Source of the DNA: Bremerella sp. P1 | Lineage (GTDB): Bacteria; Planctomycetota; Planctomycetia; Pirellulales; Pirellulaceae | NCBI RefSeq assembly: GCF_028748185.1 | Contig: NZ_CP118164.1 | Location: forward strand, 6,473,814-6,537,813 | Length of the DNA stretch: 64,000 nt | Direction of reading: 5' to 3' | Part shown: piece after piece, positions 10,295 through 19,901 of the stretch | Layout of the letters: each line of letters starts with the position of its first letter | How positions within the stretch are numbered: the stretch's first letter is position 1 | Program-made: the position numbers and the translations under genes | The notes under the pieces: generated by a model | What the model was told of the DNA's origin: nothing | The model's input: the letters and a program-made list of their open reading frames with translations, nothing else | Databases searched by the model: none

Positions 10295-12289
10295 TTACTT
10301 GTCTGATTTGAAGTAGCGATGCTGAAAAGGAAAGGACAAGGCGATCTCTTCGATCAGGACCGCGGCCTTCAAATCGTTTTCTTTCAGCGTCTTCAAACAG
10401 TGATCAACAACACAGTTGTCAAACTTGTTCAGCTTCCGACCATAAGCAAATCCGATCAGCTTACGGACGAAATGCTTCTGGAATTCGCCACTCCGCTTCA
10501 GTATTACTGTTTTCAATTCTTCCGGTCCGCTGAACTGGTCTCCAGAAGGAAGCTTTCCGGCAGCGTCAATGGGTTGTCCATTGTCGCTTTCTCGCCAGCG
10601 TCCGATTCCATCGAAATTCTCCAAACCAAATCCCAGAGGGTCCATCCGGTTATGACAGCTGGCACATTCGGCTTTCTGGCGATGTACCTCCAGACGCTCG
10701 CGCAGCGTCAGGTTTTTGCCTTCTTCATGCGACTCTTCCAACGCCGGAACATTCGGGGGCGGAGGTGGAACACGTGATCCTAAGACCTCTTCGAGAATCC
10801 ACCTTCCTCGCAGCACCGGGCTAGTACGACGAGGGTATGAGGCTGAAGTCAGTACACTGGCCATCGTCATCACGCCCCCGCGTTGTCGGTTGGGCAATTC
10901 AACACGCTGCCAACCGGCTCCGTCGGAGATCGACAGTCCGTAGTATTCAGCCAGACGCGCATTGGCGTAGATGTACTGGGCATCGACCAACCTGGTCAAA
11001 GGCTCATCTTCCCGAAAGACATTCGCAACGGTGAGGATGGCCTCTTCAAGCATGTCGGCAGCCAATGCGTCGCCAAACTGAGGAAAAACCTCTTCATCGG
11101 GGCGCGGCCCATTGCCGAACTCTCGTAGCCCCAGCCACTGCAGCCCGAAGTTCTCGCCTAGTGCAACTGCTTTGGGGTCCACCAACATTCGGCGTACTTC
11201 TTGGCGAAGTACAATCTCGTCAAATAGCTTTTCTTCGTCCGCCAGTTCCAATAGATGCTGGTCAGGAATCGATGACCAAATCAAAAGGGCCAGGCGTGTT
11301 GCCAGTTGATGGGCCGTGATTCGCTGAACGCCGCCACCGGCTGGTTCCGATTCGACAACAAACAGAAAATGAGGCGAGATCAAAACTGCTTTGAGCGGTT
11401 CCCGCAGTGCTGACACAAATGCATGCCCCCGGGTGAACGCAGCATCATAAATGGTGAGCAGCCGTTCCAATTCTTCCTCCGCGACCGGCCGGCGCCATGC
11501 TCGCCGGGCAAACCGCTCGATACAGTGCTTCGCAGCTTCACGAAGTTCAACATCGGACTTGGGATCATTCTTTTCGTCCATCCCCGAGAGTATCAATGCT
11601 CTCGCGTTGACCACTTCCGTCGACGCACTCTCTTGTTTGTCGGGAAGCGCGGTTTCGATGATTCGATCAGCTGCGACCAGGTAAGCCTCCAAATGAATCG
11701 GGGATGTGAACAATGAATCGCCGACGGTATCAAAGCCTTCGCCACCAGCGCCGTCGGATGGAGGAAGCTCGTCTGGCTTCAACTCCAAGCCGACGAGGTC
11801 CCTAATTGCGTTACGATATTCGGTCCGCGTCAAGCGACGACTCATCACGTGGCCGCGATACCAGGCTTGGGTTTCGTCGGATGCAAGCTGATTACAAAGA
11901 TCTTGATCTGGTCGCGAGTCAAGCCATCCGTAAAAAGCCCCTTTCTGCGGGTCGGTCAGTCCGGGACTACCCTCCGGTGGCATTTCGTTTTGCCGGATTC
12001 TTCTGGCAACGCGTTCCCAAACGTCGCCGGCTTTCGCCGCAACATCACCGCTGGTGAAACGACTCAGGTCGAATTCCCCATCCGCGTCTTTTCCGCTGTG
12101 GCAGTCGATACATCGCGATTGAATTATCGGCAGGATATCCTTTGCATAAAGCTGCCCCCACTTCGACATTTCGGGCGAAAGCTCATCCGCCAGACAGGCT
12201 GGGCACTCCCACACGACGAACGTACTGAGCAGCATTATCGTGCAAAGAACGTATCGCGAATCGCTAACGCGCTGTAAGAGTCGTTGCAT
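10295..12289 (-). CDS. DUF1592 di-haem protein (DUF1587/1592/1588/1585; pair 1)
   Basis: A 664-residue exported protein. The first CxxCH is at C60-H64, followed by the NEMPPEG motif near 101. The DUF1587-type segment RRLTRTEYRNAIRDLVG lies near 151-167 and is followed by LPPSDGAGGEGFDTVGDSL. DUF1595/DUF1592 fill the middle, and a second CxxCH at C542-H546 starts DUF1588 (CASCHNRMDPLGFGLENF), followed by DUF1585. I start at 12289, where an uncharged stretch after a basic N-terminus makes a signal peptide; the frame is open to 12439 without a better start. No Shine-Dalgarno sequence is visible. It lies 128 bp downstream of the MoxR-vWA-propeller operon, so transcription may read through, but I regard it as a separate unit paired with the following DUF1552 gene. 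Confidence 0.9.
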   Translation of the reverse strand: MQRLLQRVSDSRYVLCTIMLLSTFVVWECPACLADELSPEMSKWGQLYAKDILPIIQSRCIDCHSGKDADGEFDLSRFTSGDVAAKAGDVWERVARRIRQNEMPPEGSPGLTDPQKGAFYGWLDSRPDQDLCNQLASDETQAWYRGHVMSRRLTRTEYRNAIRDLVGLELKPDELPPSDGAGGEGFDTVGDSLFTSPIHLEAYLVAADRIIETALPDKQESASTEVVNARALILSGMDEKNDPKSDVELREAAKHCIERFARRAWRRPVAEEELERLLTIYDAAFTRGHAFVSALREPLKAVLISPHFLFVVESEPAGGGVQRITAHQLATRLALLIWSSIPDQHLLELADEEKLFDEIVLRQEVRRMLVDPKAVALGENFGLQWLGLREFGNGPRPDEEVFPQFGDALAADMLEEAILTVANVFREDEPLTRLVDAQYIYANARLAEYYGLSISDGAGWQRVELPNRQRGGVMTMASVLTSASYPRRTSPVLRGRWILEEVLGSRVPPPPPNVPALEESHEEGKNLTLRERLEVHRQKAECASCHNRMDPLGFGLENFDGIGRWRESDNGQPIDAAGKLPSGDQFSGPEELKTVILKRSGEFQKHFVRKLIGFAYGRKLNKFDNCVVDHCLKTLKENDLKAAVLIEEIALSFPFQHRYFKSDK

Positions 12290-12417
12290 CGGCAGGAGCC
12301 TAAGGGCGGGGAAAACAAGAGGCAGGACTCTTAATCGTATCTCACGGATTGGATTTAGGCCAGATCGTTTACCAAGTCCATGCGGCGTATCCCTTTGCGT
12401 CGTCCTGCGAATTTGGG

Positions 12418-15267
12418 CTAGTGCCCCTGCATAGACCACGAATAGATCGCGATTCGACCTTCCTTTTGCACGATTCCGAACTGTTCCGGTGCATTACCAG
12501 TGATTACCTGACGCACGGGTTTTCCTAACTGAAGCTCTCCGACCAATTCCATTTTGCTATTTCGCGTCGAATAAATCTGACAGGCCTGATCCGAAGCGGC
12601 GATTACGTTGCCCCCGCGTGTAAATGCCAGGTAAGGGCTGCTAAGCTCGGTCGCAAAATCGAACTCACGTCCATCGAAGTAGTCATCCCAATAGATCCGC
12701 GCGCCTTGTTCCAATGAAACAAGCAGACGCGGACGTGTGTTGGGATACGAGCCGACAATGCGATGAATCGGTTGATCCAAAGTCACCGAACGGGTCGTGT
12801 GGTGATCATGAAACACCAGTTCGCTACCCAGACCAAGGAAAACGTGTTTCGACGTGGCATGCATCGGACAGGCCCTTGTTGGTGCCTCGATGAACATCAT
12901 CAACTGCTGGATGTACTCATTAAGCGAAACCGTGCTAACAAGCTTTTCGTTCTGATCGGTAGCCGTGAGCGCAAACCCATCCTGAGATCTTTGGGCCGAC
13001 CATCGTATTCCATGAGACGTGAGACTCGCTCCCAGCGTATCGATACCCATACTCGCGAGTTTCGTATCGAAGGGAATTCGGTCTTCCTGTGGAAACGTCA
13101 CCGTAGGCGGCACGAGGTGATTGCCAAGCAGCGTGTTAAAGAACACGCGATTGGGTCGATTCGGGTCCGCAGCGAACGCATAGAAGCTTTCGGGGCGGAC
13201 GGGAAGGTTCTTCCATTCTTTCAACGTTTGAGAACCATCCTCCCATGCCATACGAAAGATCCGCAGATGCCCACTCGCTTGGTTCTGAACAGCCTGAAAA
13301 ATCACGTTGGCCGAAACAGCGGATGCAACTGACTCGCATTCCGGCGTAGTCCGCTGGAGTTCAATCATCCGTTCGAAGCAGACACGAACCATATTCTGTA
13401 ATCTTGGTGTCGATTTCGGAGCTTTTTTCTTCTTTTGCTGGCTGAATCGCAAGCAGTCTCGGGCATGCAGGCGATCGTCTGGTTCTAGCCGTCTTACGGC
13501 CTGGAGGATTCGACTCCGGTCGATGATTCCTGACTGAGTTAGTAGTTTCGAAGCTACCACGCGCGTACCATCGGAGGCCAGTTGCTTCACGCTTCGATTA
13601 GGATAGTTGGTCGCGTTATCCGACAGCGTCTCGACCAACGCTACTTGAGTCTGTGGTGGCGGAAAGCCCCTTTGTAGAGCGTTAATCGTTTCCTTGGCTT
13701 CCTCGTGAAATCCATGTCGCTGATAGAGGGCAAACAACTGCCGGAGACTACTGTTAGCTTGATTGCTATGAGGCCAGGCTTCCTCCAGGGATGCAATGGC
13801 TCGAGGAATGTCGCTAATTTTGTTCTCAAGCAGATCCGCGGCTCCCAGGAAGTCGCGTCGATCACGACATTCAATCACTGCGTTCTCATAACACTCGGAC
13901 GCTTCCTTCTCTTGTTCCAGCTGACGAAACAAGTCGCCTGCTTTCTCAAACTGCTTCAGTTCCAGATGCAGTTCGATCGCCTCGGTCCAAAAGCCTCCGT
14001 GTTCCAGGCACTCTGCTGCCTGACGTGGGTTGTTGAGCTTATCTTTGTAGAGCAGCGCCGCTTCACGCCAATGCTTTCCTTGTTTGAGTACGTCGGCGGC
14101 CGCACCGAAGTCGGCAAGTAGTTCCGCGAAAATGTACGCAGCCCGGCGATAGCGGCCCAGGCCGATCTCGCGATTGGCTAGTTCGCGGTATTTTTGGATC
14201 AATTCCTGTTGTCGCTGATAGGACAAATCCCAGTGGTCGGCCGGTCCTCCACCTCCCAGGCCCCCGAAGCTGAAACTCGGATTGCGCTGGCGCAGGTGAC
14301 TCGAAGGTGTTGCCATACCACGATGAGCCTCCCCACCAATTGGCAATGCCCACTTGAGCCCCTCGTCAGGATTCATCTCCAAGAGGTTCATCAGGCGATT
14401 AATCTCTTTTTCCCGTTCCGAGAGGACAGCCTCGTTTAGATGTTCGAGCCGCTGCCGAGTCCACTCTTTGAGTTGGTCTAGCCAGCTTTCGCCAGTTCCG
14501 CCTGTCGCGCCGCTACCACCTATGCCGCCGGTCCCGCCACCGGCAACGCCACTACCCAATCCTAAATGGCGTCCGACGAACTCACCTGCTGCCGATGCCA
14601 TATTCAAGCCAGCACCAAAGATCGAAAGTCCAACGCGGCCAAGCGAGTTACCGACGCCCGGTTTCGGTTCGCCCTCTTGGGGTGGAATCTTATCGCTGCT
14701 CTGTCCCTTGGTTCCAATCCCATCTTGGCCCTGTTCGAGAACCATCTCCATGGTTGGGGGCGTCGACGGATAGATCGATGTCAGGCGTGTGGGCAAGTGT
14801 AAGCCTGGCCGTCCACTTAGGAATTCGGTCGACTCCACTGGTCGATATTTGATCAAGTCAGCCAAGGTCAGCACTTCGTCTGGCTCAAAGGCGATAAGCC
14901 CGGCCTGCGGATGCCAGACATACTGCCGAGAAGCGGACAATAGTTCATCGAGTTCGATCGTCGTAGCCTCGGAGCTTAGACGTGACTGAGCTGGGACCAT
15001 CAATCGGTCCGTAAGATGGGTATATCGCAGACACCTTTTAGGCCAAGTGTTATGCACGACGCGGGGGCCCACGAGGACGGCTCCGATTGGTTCACGTCGC
15101 TGCGTGGAATGTGGGACCGGCAAAATGCGAATCGCTAGCTGAGTTCCCGGAATGAAACCTTCCAACACGGCGTTGATCCAATCGCGCACATCATGGCTAG
15201 CCACGTACCAACAAGTGGTCGGACGCTCGACGTGTGCGGAGAATTCCAGACGTAGTACGGCATGCAT
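12418..15267 (-). CDS. bpX6-like N-terminus, TPR-like middle and beta-propeller: third component of MoxR-vWA-propeller ternary system
   Basis: A 949-residue protein without signal peptide, so probably cytoplasmic. Residues 1-145 form an alpha/beta domain ending in VWHPQAGLIAFEPDEVLTLADL, which I recall from bpX6 domains of MoxR-vWA-beta-propeller ternary systems. A linker very rich in glycine covers about 204-260. Then come two helical segments, 262-305 and a TPR-like array at 346-500 (RRAAYIF, WREAALLY, RQAAECL, WTEAIELH, EKAGDLF, KEASECYE). Residues from about 620 to the end are beta-rich, with repeating strand-turn patterns that suggest a divergent propeller. The ATG overlaps the upstream stop in TAATG. 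In the published model propellers and TPRs in such systems recognise a target or partner while MoxR/vWA supply ATP-driven remodelling. The role here is inferred. Confidence 0.75.
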   Translation of the reverse strand: MHAVLRLEFSAHVERPTTCWYVASHDVRDWINAVLEGFIPGTQLAIRILPVPHSTQRREPIGAVLVGPRVVHNTWPKRCLRYTHLTDRLMVPAQSRLSSEATTIELDELLSASRQYVWHPQAGLIAFEPDEVLTLADLIKYRPVESTEFLSGRPGLHLPTRLTSIYPSTPPTMEMVLEQGQDGIGTKGQSSDKIPPQEGEPKPGVGNSLGRVGLSIFGAGLNMASAAGEFVGRHLGLGSGVAGGGTGGIGGSGATGGTGESWLDQLKEWTRQRLEHLNEAVLSEREKEINRLMNLLEMNPDEGLKWALPIGGEAHRGMATPSSHLRQRNPSFSFGGLGGGGPADHWDLSYQRQQELIQKYRELANREIGLGRYRRAAYIFAELLADFGAAADVLKQGKHWREAALLYKDKLNNPRQAAECLEHGGFWTEAIELHLELKQFEKAGDLFRQLEQEKEASECYENAVIECRDRRDFLGAADLLENKISDIPRAIASLEEAWPHSNQANSSLRQLFALYQRHGFHEEAKETINALQRGFPPPQTQVALVETLSDNATNYPNRSVKQLASDGTRVVASKLLTQSGIIDRSRILQAVRRLEPDDRLHARDCLRFSQQKKKKAPKSTPRLQNMVRVCFERMIELQRTTPECESVASAVSANVIFQAVQNQASGHLRIFRMAWEDGSQTLKEWKNLPVRPESFYAFAADPNRPNRVFFNTLLGNHLVPPTVTFPQEDRIPFDTKLASMGIDTLGASLTSHGIRWSAQRSQDGFALTATDQNEKLVSTVSLNEYIQQLMMFIEAPTRACPMHATSKHVFLGLGSELVFHDHHTTRSVTLDQPIHRIVGSYPNTRPRLLVSLEQGARIYWDDYFDGREFDFATELSSPYLAFTRGGNVIAASDQACQIYSTRNSKMELVGELQLGKPVRQVITGNAPEQFGIVQKEGRIAIYSWSMQGH

Positions 15268-18017
15268 TAGATCAACTGCTCCAGGAATCCGAGTATTACC
15301 TTCTCGAATATCACCTCATCTGCCTTCTGATTGGCACGCTTCTGCGTAAAGTAATGGGCCCCCCACAGCCGCCCATCCGACACCCAGCCTGCAATAGCTC
15401 CGTCGGTCAACGCGATCGTCACTTCGGGGACCGATCGATCGGCCGACCGCAAATGCAACAAACCTCGGCTATCCAGGAATGCTTCGCTTCCATCGTCCCA
15501 GGCGGCCCAACTAAGCTGAAAACCAATTTCACGAATCTCAAGCGGTGTGAATGGACGCTTCAGATGTGTTTCTGTCGTCATCGACTCGCGTGGAAACCGC
15601 AGATGAACGGCTCCATAAGTAATGTCCAATACCATCCTTTGACCGCGCCGCGTGATTAGTCCAAGTCGTTTCTGGCCCAGCTCACTTTCGCATACTTGAA
15701 TATCGGTAAAGCGATGCCGCGTGTTGCTAGGAGTAATGAATGCCAGAGAGTTGCCGTGAAGGAGGCTCGCCGTACTCTTTCCCTTTACCGAGGCGACTGA
15801 CCGTTTCGCGACGTCGATTAGGTAGTTTCCCAGACCTGAAGAAGTGAGGCACAACCGATTGGCATGCTGCCCCGCCAAACGTACTTGGCTGGATTGTTGC
15901 TTCGGGATTTGAGTCTCCCAAATCTCACCGGTCGCCGTGAAGCATATGTCTCCTTTGTGGGTAATACCGATTGGACCCTCGATTTCGTCGCACTCAAACA
16001 TCTCCATCAGCCAAGGTGTTTCGTCGGGAGGCGAAGAGAAGACCTTCTCCATTCGGATCGCCTGTCCATCGAACGACACCGCACACCATTCGTCATTCCG
16101 AGGATTCCGGAAGAAACGGCCTGAGCATCGCTTCCATGAGCTAGGCATGGCATTGCTTTGCACTTCTTCACCAGAGTTCGGATCAATCGCACAAAGAGCC
16201 GTCGCCCCTTTCTGCCCAAGAAGCACCCCCGCTTTCAATGCCAACGGGACAATTTCGCTGGCGGTCTGGATTTCGCTTAAAGAGGTCGCTTGTTCGCTCA
16301 GGCTCGCCTTCAACAAATACTGTTGGCGAGAATTTGTTTCCACGATGACGGCATAGACCACGTCGTCAGGTTCATCAAAGTGGTACCACTGAAGGCGTCC
16401 CGCCGGTAAGTCGTCAGCCAATTGACGGGCTCCGACATAGACCTGGGAGTGCCAGTGCACCAGTCGCCGATCTTTCGTGATCCCGAGGACGCCATGATCG
16501 GCTAGATGCATCTGCTGGTCACTCGAAACGTTCACAGATAGCAGAAGTGGAAATGGCTTCGCTGAAAAGATGGCCGGTAGGTCGTTTGCCCAATCCTTCT
16601 CGACGAGAGCAGAAAGCTTCTTCGGCTTACTGCCATAGAGGTCATCCAGGTTCAGTATAAGTTCATTCAGCACCTTCTTTCCTTGAGCACCCCGCTGCTC
16701 CATGCGCATCGATCCGTCACGATTCACGGACGCGAGGTACAACATGGGAAACGCCTGAGCGACAAGCGCTTCCTGAAACGTTTTGTCGTTCGCTACATCG
16801 TCGGTCGTGATGAGTACTGGGTTGCTTTCCTCGTCTGGGTCTAACCTGGCCGCCAATGCTTTCAGTACTGGCCCGGGGTGCAACTCTGCCTGTAGACATT
16901 CCAAATGCTCGACAATGCCTTCACGCGTGAGAAGATCAACTTCTTTGACATGAGCACCTTCGGCACGGAATGCTTTGACGACCGTGTACTCATCAGCATT
17001 CGCAACTAAGGCCAATGCGACTGCCGTGGCGTAGAAGCGAGGGACTCCCCACATGCGAATCCCACAATCTAGAAAAAGGGAGAACTCACGCCATGTTGCC
17101 TGGGGTGGAGATTCCCGGCGAAGGTAAAGAGCTTCGTTGGAACTGATACGAACGGCAAGCGTCAGGTCATCGTGTGCCAGTTCGGTCAGCATCAAACGAT
17201 CGAGTGACCCGCGATTCGAGATGTCTGAAATCCCACCGGTAGGTACTTCATCGGGGTCCGAGACCTTTCGAGGCAGCGATACGGCACCCATCAACTGTTT
17301 GGCAAGTTTGGCCACGCCTTGAAGACTGTCATCCTGTTGCAACTGGTCCAGCAAGCAACGCATCTGCTGCGACTGGGGAAGTTCCATCTCAGCCCGCTGC
17401 GGCAATGCATCAAGTGAAGTCCGCTGTCGTAGCTGAATGGATTGCTCGTCGACTCCTTCCAAACCTCGATTGAGCTGGATGAGGTCCGCCAACGAAAGTG
17501 CTCGAAACGGCACTACCTGAAAGCCTGGCGAGTTATACGTTGCGAGAATTTCGTCCATCCCGTGGGTCAAGTACTGGATGACCCCCGACGCTTCTTCAGC
17601 CGTGAAAAACGGTCGCACGTTCTCGAACACCATCTGACAGACGGTCACTCGTGCTTCGGTTGAACTCCTTAAGCTCATAGGTAACATCGTAAGTCTCTTG
17701 AGACCTCCGTCACCCACCAGAACGCTCTCGACTAGCTGACTTGATTCGACCGATGGCTGGTAAACTTCAACGCTACCTCTGACCTCGGAAACAGACTGTT
17801 CCCAACCTTCGCGCATCGAGGCCATCGTCACGACCACGCTCGACAGCGTCGGTAACCCTTGTGGTGCCAGTCGCTCCAAGATCTGGATTAGTTCAGCCTT
17901 GAAGATGATCGTACGGTTATCGTGCCAGCAGATTACTTCACCATCGTCCGACCATTTCCAGAAGGACCTGGTCGGCGGCAACAGGTATTTCTGCGCTTTG
18001 GTCATCTCAGCAGACAT
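15267..18017 (-). CDS. vWA protein with degenerate MIDAS and C-terminal beta-propeller (ternary system)
   Basis: A 916-residue, probably cytoplasmic protein. The segment GGISDISNRGSLDRLMLTEL at 261-280 and DDLTLAVRISSNEALYLRR at 283-301 lead into the vWA core at about 309-460. The first metal motif reads D317-C-G-I-R321-MWG, so the canonical DxSxS is changed to DxGxR; the later VLITTDD strand at 401-407 fits the end of a vWA fold. The N-terminal 200 residues form a separate alpha/beta domain, and residues from about 465 to the end look like a beta-propeller with little sequence identity between blades. The start at 18017 is supported by GGAGGA 8 nt upstream, and the gene overlaps the previous one by 11 bp. 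MoxR and vWA proteins normally act as a chaperone pair; this fusion to a propeller fits the ternary systems described by Aravind and co-workers. Confidence 0.8.
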   Translation of the reverse strand: MSAEMTKAQKYLLPPTRSFWKWSDDGEVICWHDNRTIIFKAELIQILERLAPQGLPTLSSVVVTMASMREGWEQSVSEVRGSVEVYQPSVESSQLVESVLVGDGGLKRLTMLPMSLRSSTEARVTVCQMVFENVRPFFTAEEASGVIQYLTHGMDEILATYNSPGFQVVPFRALSLADLIQLNRGLEGVDEQSIQLRQRTSLDALPQRAEMELPQSQQMRCLLDQLQQDDSLQGVAKLAKQLMGAVSLPRKVSDPDEVPTGGISDISNRGSLDRLMLTELAHDDLTLAVRISSNEALYLRRESPPQATWREFSLFLDCGIRMWGVPRFYATAVALALVANADEYTVVKAFRAEGAHVKEVDLLTREGIVEHLECLQAELHPGPVLKALAARLDPDEESNPVLITTDDVANDKTFQEALVAQAFPMLYLASVNRDGSMRMEQRGAQGKKVLNELILNLDDLYGSKPKKLSALVEKDWANDLPAIFSAKPFPLLLSVNVSSDQQMHLADHGVLGITKDRRLVHWHSQVYVGARQLADDLPAGRLQWYHFDEPDDVVYAVIVETNSRQQYLLKASLSEQATSLSEIQTASEIVPLALKAGVLLGQKGATALCAIDPNSGEEVQSNAMPSSWKRCSGRFFRNPRNDEWCAVSFDGQAIRMEKVFSSPPDETPWLMEMFECDEIEGPIGITHKGDICFTATGEIWETQIPKQQSSQVRLAGQHANRLCLTSSGLGNYLIDVAKRSVASVKGKSTASLLHGNSLAFITPSNTRHRFTDIQVCESELGQKRLGLITRRGQRMVLDITYGAVHLRFPRESMTTETHLKRPFTPLEIREIGFQLSWAAWDDGSEAFLDSRGLLHLRSADRSVPEVTIALTDGAIAGWVSDGRLWGAHYFTQKRANQKADEVIFEKVILGFLEQLI

Positions 18018-18726
18018 AGCCCAATTCCTCCGAAGTGGTTCGAACAGCCGAGCGGGTCGCCTGTACAAAACCCTCGTCCGCTAAGGACAGCCAGTGCCCT
18101 CCTTCCTCCATTACGGCCAGGTACCCTGGATCGATGGCCAATACTGCTTCAAGCACCCCGACGTCCACCGCCGGTTGCCATGTCCAACCGGCCTCCACAG
18201 CGACACGCCCGTGCACGACGAACCTTTTTCCGAAGATCGGTGGGAGCGGTTCTCCCCACACGAAAACCGTACCATCTGCCCTCGCAGCGAACGCAAGTCG
18301 ATCGAGTCTTATCCGGGGCGCGGCGACGGCGTACTGGGTCCACACTTGGATATTCGTCTTGAGAAGCTGTGGTGTCTCGAACGTTTCGCTACGAACCAAC
18401 TCAACTGGAATCGGACTTGGTGCGATACCGCTTAGGCCAGCAATAGGCAGCTTCACCTCTATCCACTGGGCGATGGGTATCCAAGGCCCTTCGGCAACGT
18501 ACCCGTGCGGAACACGTGTCCCCCGCTTGATGAGCTGACCGTCGTCGGTCGCGATGCTATGAACCACTGGGAGTTGCAAGAACGCTTGCTGAATCTCATC
18601 GTTGGCATCCTCACACCGAATCCACACGGTATCACCTTCCGGACATACCTCCAGGCTCGGCTGCGTACGCACGGCACCTAGTAGCTCGCTCGCGTCGCGA
18701 TGCATCTTCCATACGAAGGTTGTCAC
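18007..18726 (-). CDS. Small bpX-type partner protein of the ternary system
   Basis: A 239-residue soluble protein starting at GTG 18726, which overlaps the TGA of the MoxR gene in GTGA. It has strand-rich N- and C-terminal halves, with a central RGTRVPHGYVAEGPWIPIAQWI segment and a C-terminal stretch RVAVEAGWTWQPAVD and LWLSLADEGF-like ending. Tryptophan is abundant. There is no catalytic motif, membrane segment or signal peptide. I recall this type of protein between the MoxR and vWA genes in ternary systems as one of the bpX accessory domains, but I cannot give the number with confidence. Its position and double overlap with both neighbours argue that it is made in fixed ratio with the ATPase and the vWA protein, probably as an adaptor. 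Confidence 0.7.
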   Translation of the reverse strand: MTTFVWKMHRDASELLGAVRTQPSLEVCPEGDTVWIRCEDANDEIQQAFLQLPVVHSIATDDGQLIKRGTRVPHGYVAEGPWIPIAQWIEVKLPIAGLSGIAPSPIPVELVRSETFETPQLLKTNIQVWTQYAVAAPRIRLDRLAFAARADGTVFVWGEPLPPIFGKRFVVHGRVAVEAGWTWQPAVDVGVLEAVLAIDPGYLAVMEEGGHWLSLADEGFVQATRSAVRTTSEELGYVC

Positions 18727-19901
18727 GAGTCGGCTCCCAGACGCTCTAAAAGCTGATTGACAGTTGTTTCAAGGTGGGTCCGCTGCTGAGAATCACGAAC
18801 CCATTGGCACCGCGCAGCAAGGAGCCCGAGTTGATCTCGGACGTAAGCTCGGTCCGTCTTAGGAAGCTCGCCAGTCTCGATACGCTCTGAAATGCGGTCC
18901 AACTCAGCAGCCAACCGTTCAGCGTCGGGCGTATCGTTATCTTGACTTCTAGGATGACTTGTTGCGACTTCCTCCTCAGTCGCCTCACGAAGGACGTCAT
19001 CGATAATGGCAGAAAGGACGTCTTGCTGTTCTTCACGATCCCAAATGTGACGTAGCACCCACATGTCGGTGCGATTCACCACCAGCCGGCCGCAGAGCAG
19101 GGCGCTTGCAGCCAGTATTCTTTGCAGCTTGACCGCGCGACGATCTGAGACGGCAACGCCTACATGCCGCAGCCGATGCACCAAGTCCACATAGACCGGT
19201 TGCACGCCGGAGAGGTCGACCTGACTCAGTAGGGAGTTGAGCCGCTGGATATCTTCCACCGTAACCTCGGCGACCAGGTCGCTTTGGCTCGTATCTAACT
19301 TCCAACCAGCGGAAAGGACACTGGCAAGCTGCTCCTGATGTACGTTGTCGCTGCGGACGCGCAACAGAAAACGATCAAACAAAGCCGCCAGCGCTTCATC
19401 TTGGGGCAAACAGTTACTTGCTCCCACCACCATTAGCGTCGGCAGGTGGCGAGTTTCGCGACCGCGGCGAAAGATTCGTTCGTTGAGAACCAACAACAGG
19501 CTATTCAGAATTGCGCTATTCGCATTCAGCAACTCGTCAAGGAAAACAAACGTTGCCTCCGGCAACATTCCCTCGGTATTGGTGATTAATTCGCCATCGC
19601 GAAGTTTACGAATATCGAATGGACCGAAGATTTCATTCGGTTCGGAAAATCTCGTTAGCAGATAGTCAAAGACTTTACCCTCCATCCGCCGGGCTAATTG
19701 CTGCACCAAAGCGCTCTTGGCCGTCCCAGGTGGTCCCAAAATGAAGAGATTCTCTCGAGCAACGAGGCATATCCCCAACAGATCGATGATCTCGTCCTTG
19801 CCCACGAAAGCCCGCTTCATGGGATCCAACACGCTTTCGCGTAGCTTTTCACCTAGCTCTAGAATCTGGGCCGTTTCTTCCGGTGAACGCACAACACTCA
19901 C
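18723..19901 (-). CDS. MoxR-family AAA+ ATPase, RavA-like (ternary system)
   Basis: A 392-residue cytoplasmic AAA+ ATPase. Walker A is GPPGTAKS at 56-63, Walker B is FVFLDE at 118-123, followed by LLNANSAILNSLLLVLNER, which is close to the RavA/MoxR insert helix region. Sensor 1 is GASN at 160-163, the arginine finger is R177 in LFDRF, and the sensor 2 region is SDRRAVKLQR near 252-261. A charged helical tail follows from about 300. It starts with GTG at 19901, overlapping the TGA of the upstream gene in GTGA. MoxR ATPases form hexamers and work with vWA proteins to remodel or insert cofactors into client proteins; here the vWA partner is encoded two genes on. All catalytic motifs are intact. 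Confidence 0.93.
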   Translation of the reverse strand: MSVVRSPEETAQILELGEKLRESVLDPMKRAFVGKDEIIDLLGICLVARENLFILGPPGTAKSALVQQLARRMEGKVFDYLLTRFSEPNEIFGPFDIRKLRDGELITNTEGMLPEATFVFLDELLNANSAILNSLLLVLNERIFRRGRETRHLPTLMVVGASNCLPQDEALAALFDRFLLRVRSDNVHQEQLASVLSAGWKLDTSQSDLVAEVTVEDIQRLNSLLSQVDLSGVQPVYVDLVHRLRHVGVAVSDRRAVKLQRILAASALLCGRLVVNRTDMWVLRHIWDREEQQDVLSAIIDDVLREATEEEVATSHPRSQDNDTPDAERLAAELDRISERIETGELPKTDRAYVRDQLGLLAARCQWVRDSQQRTHLETTVNQLLERLGADS

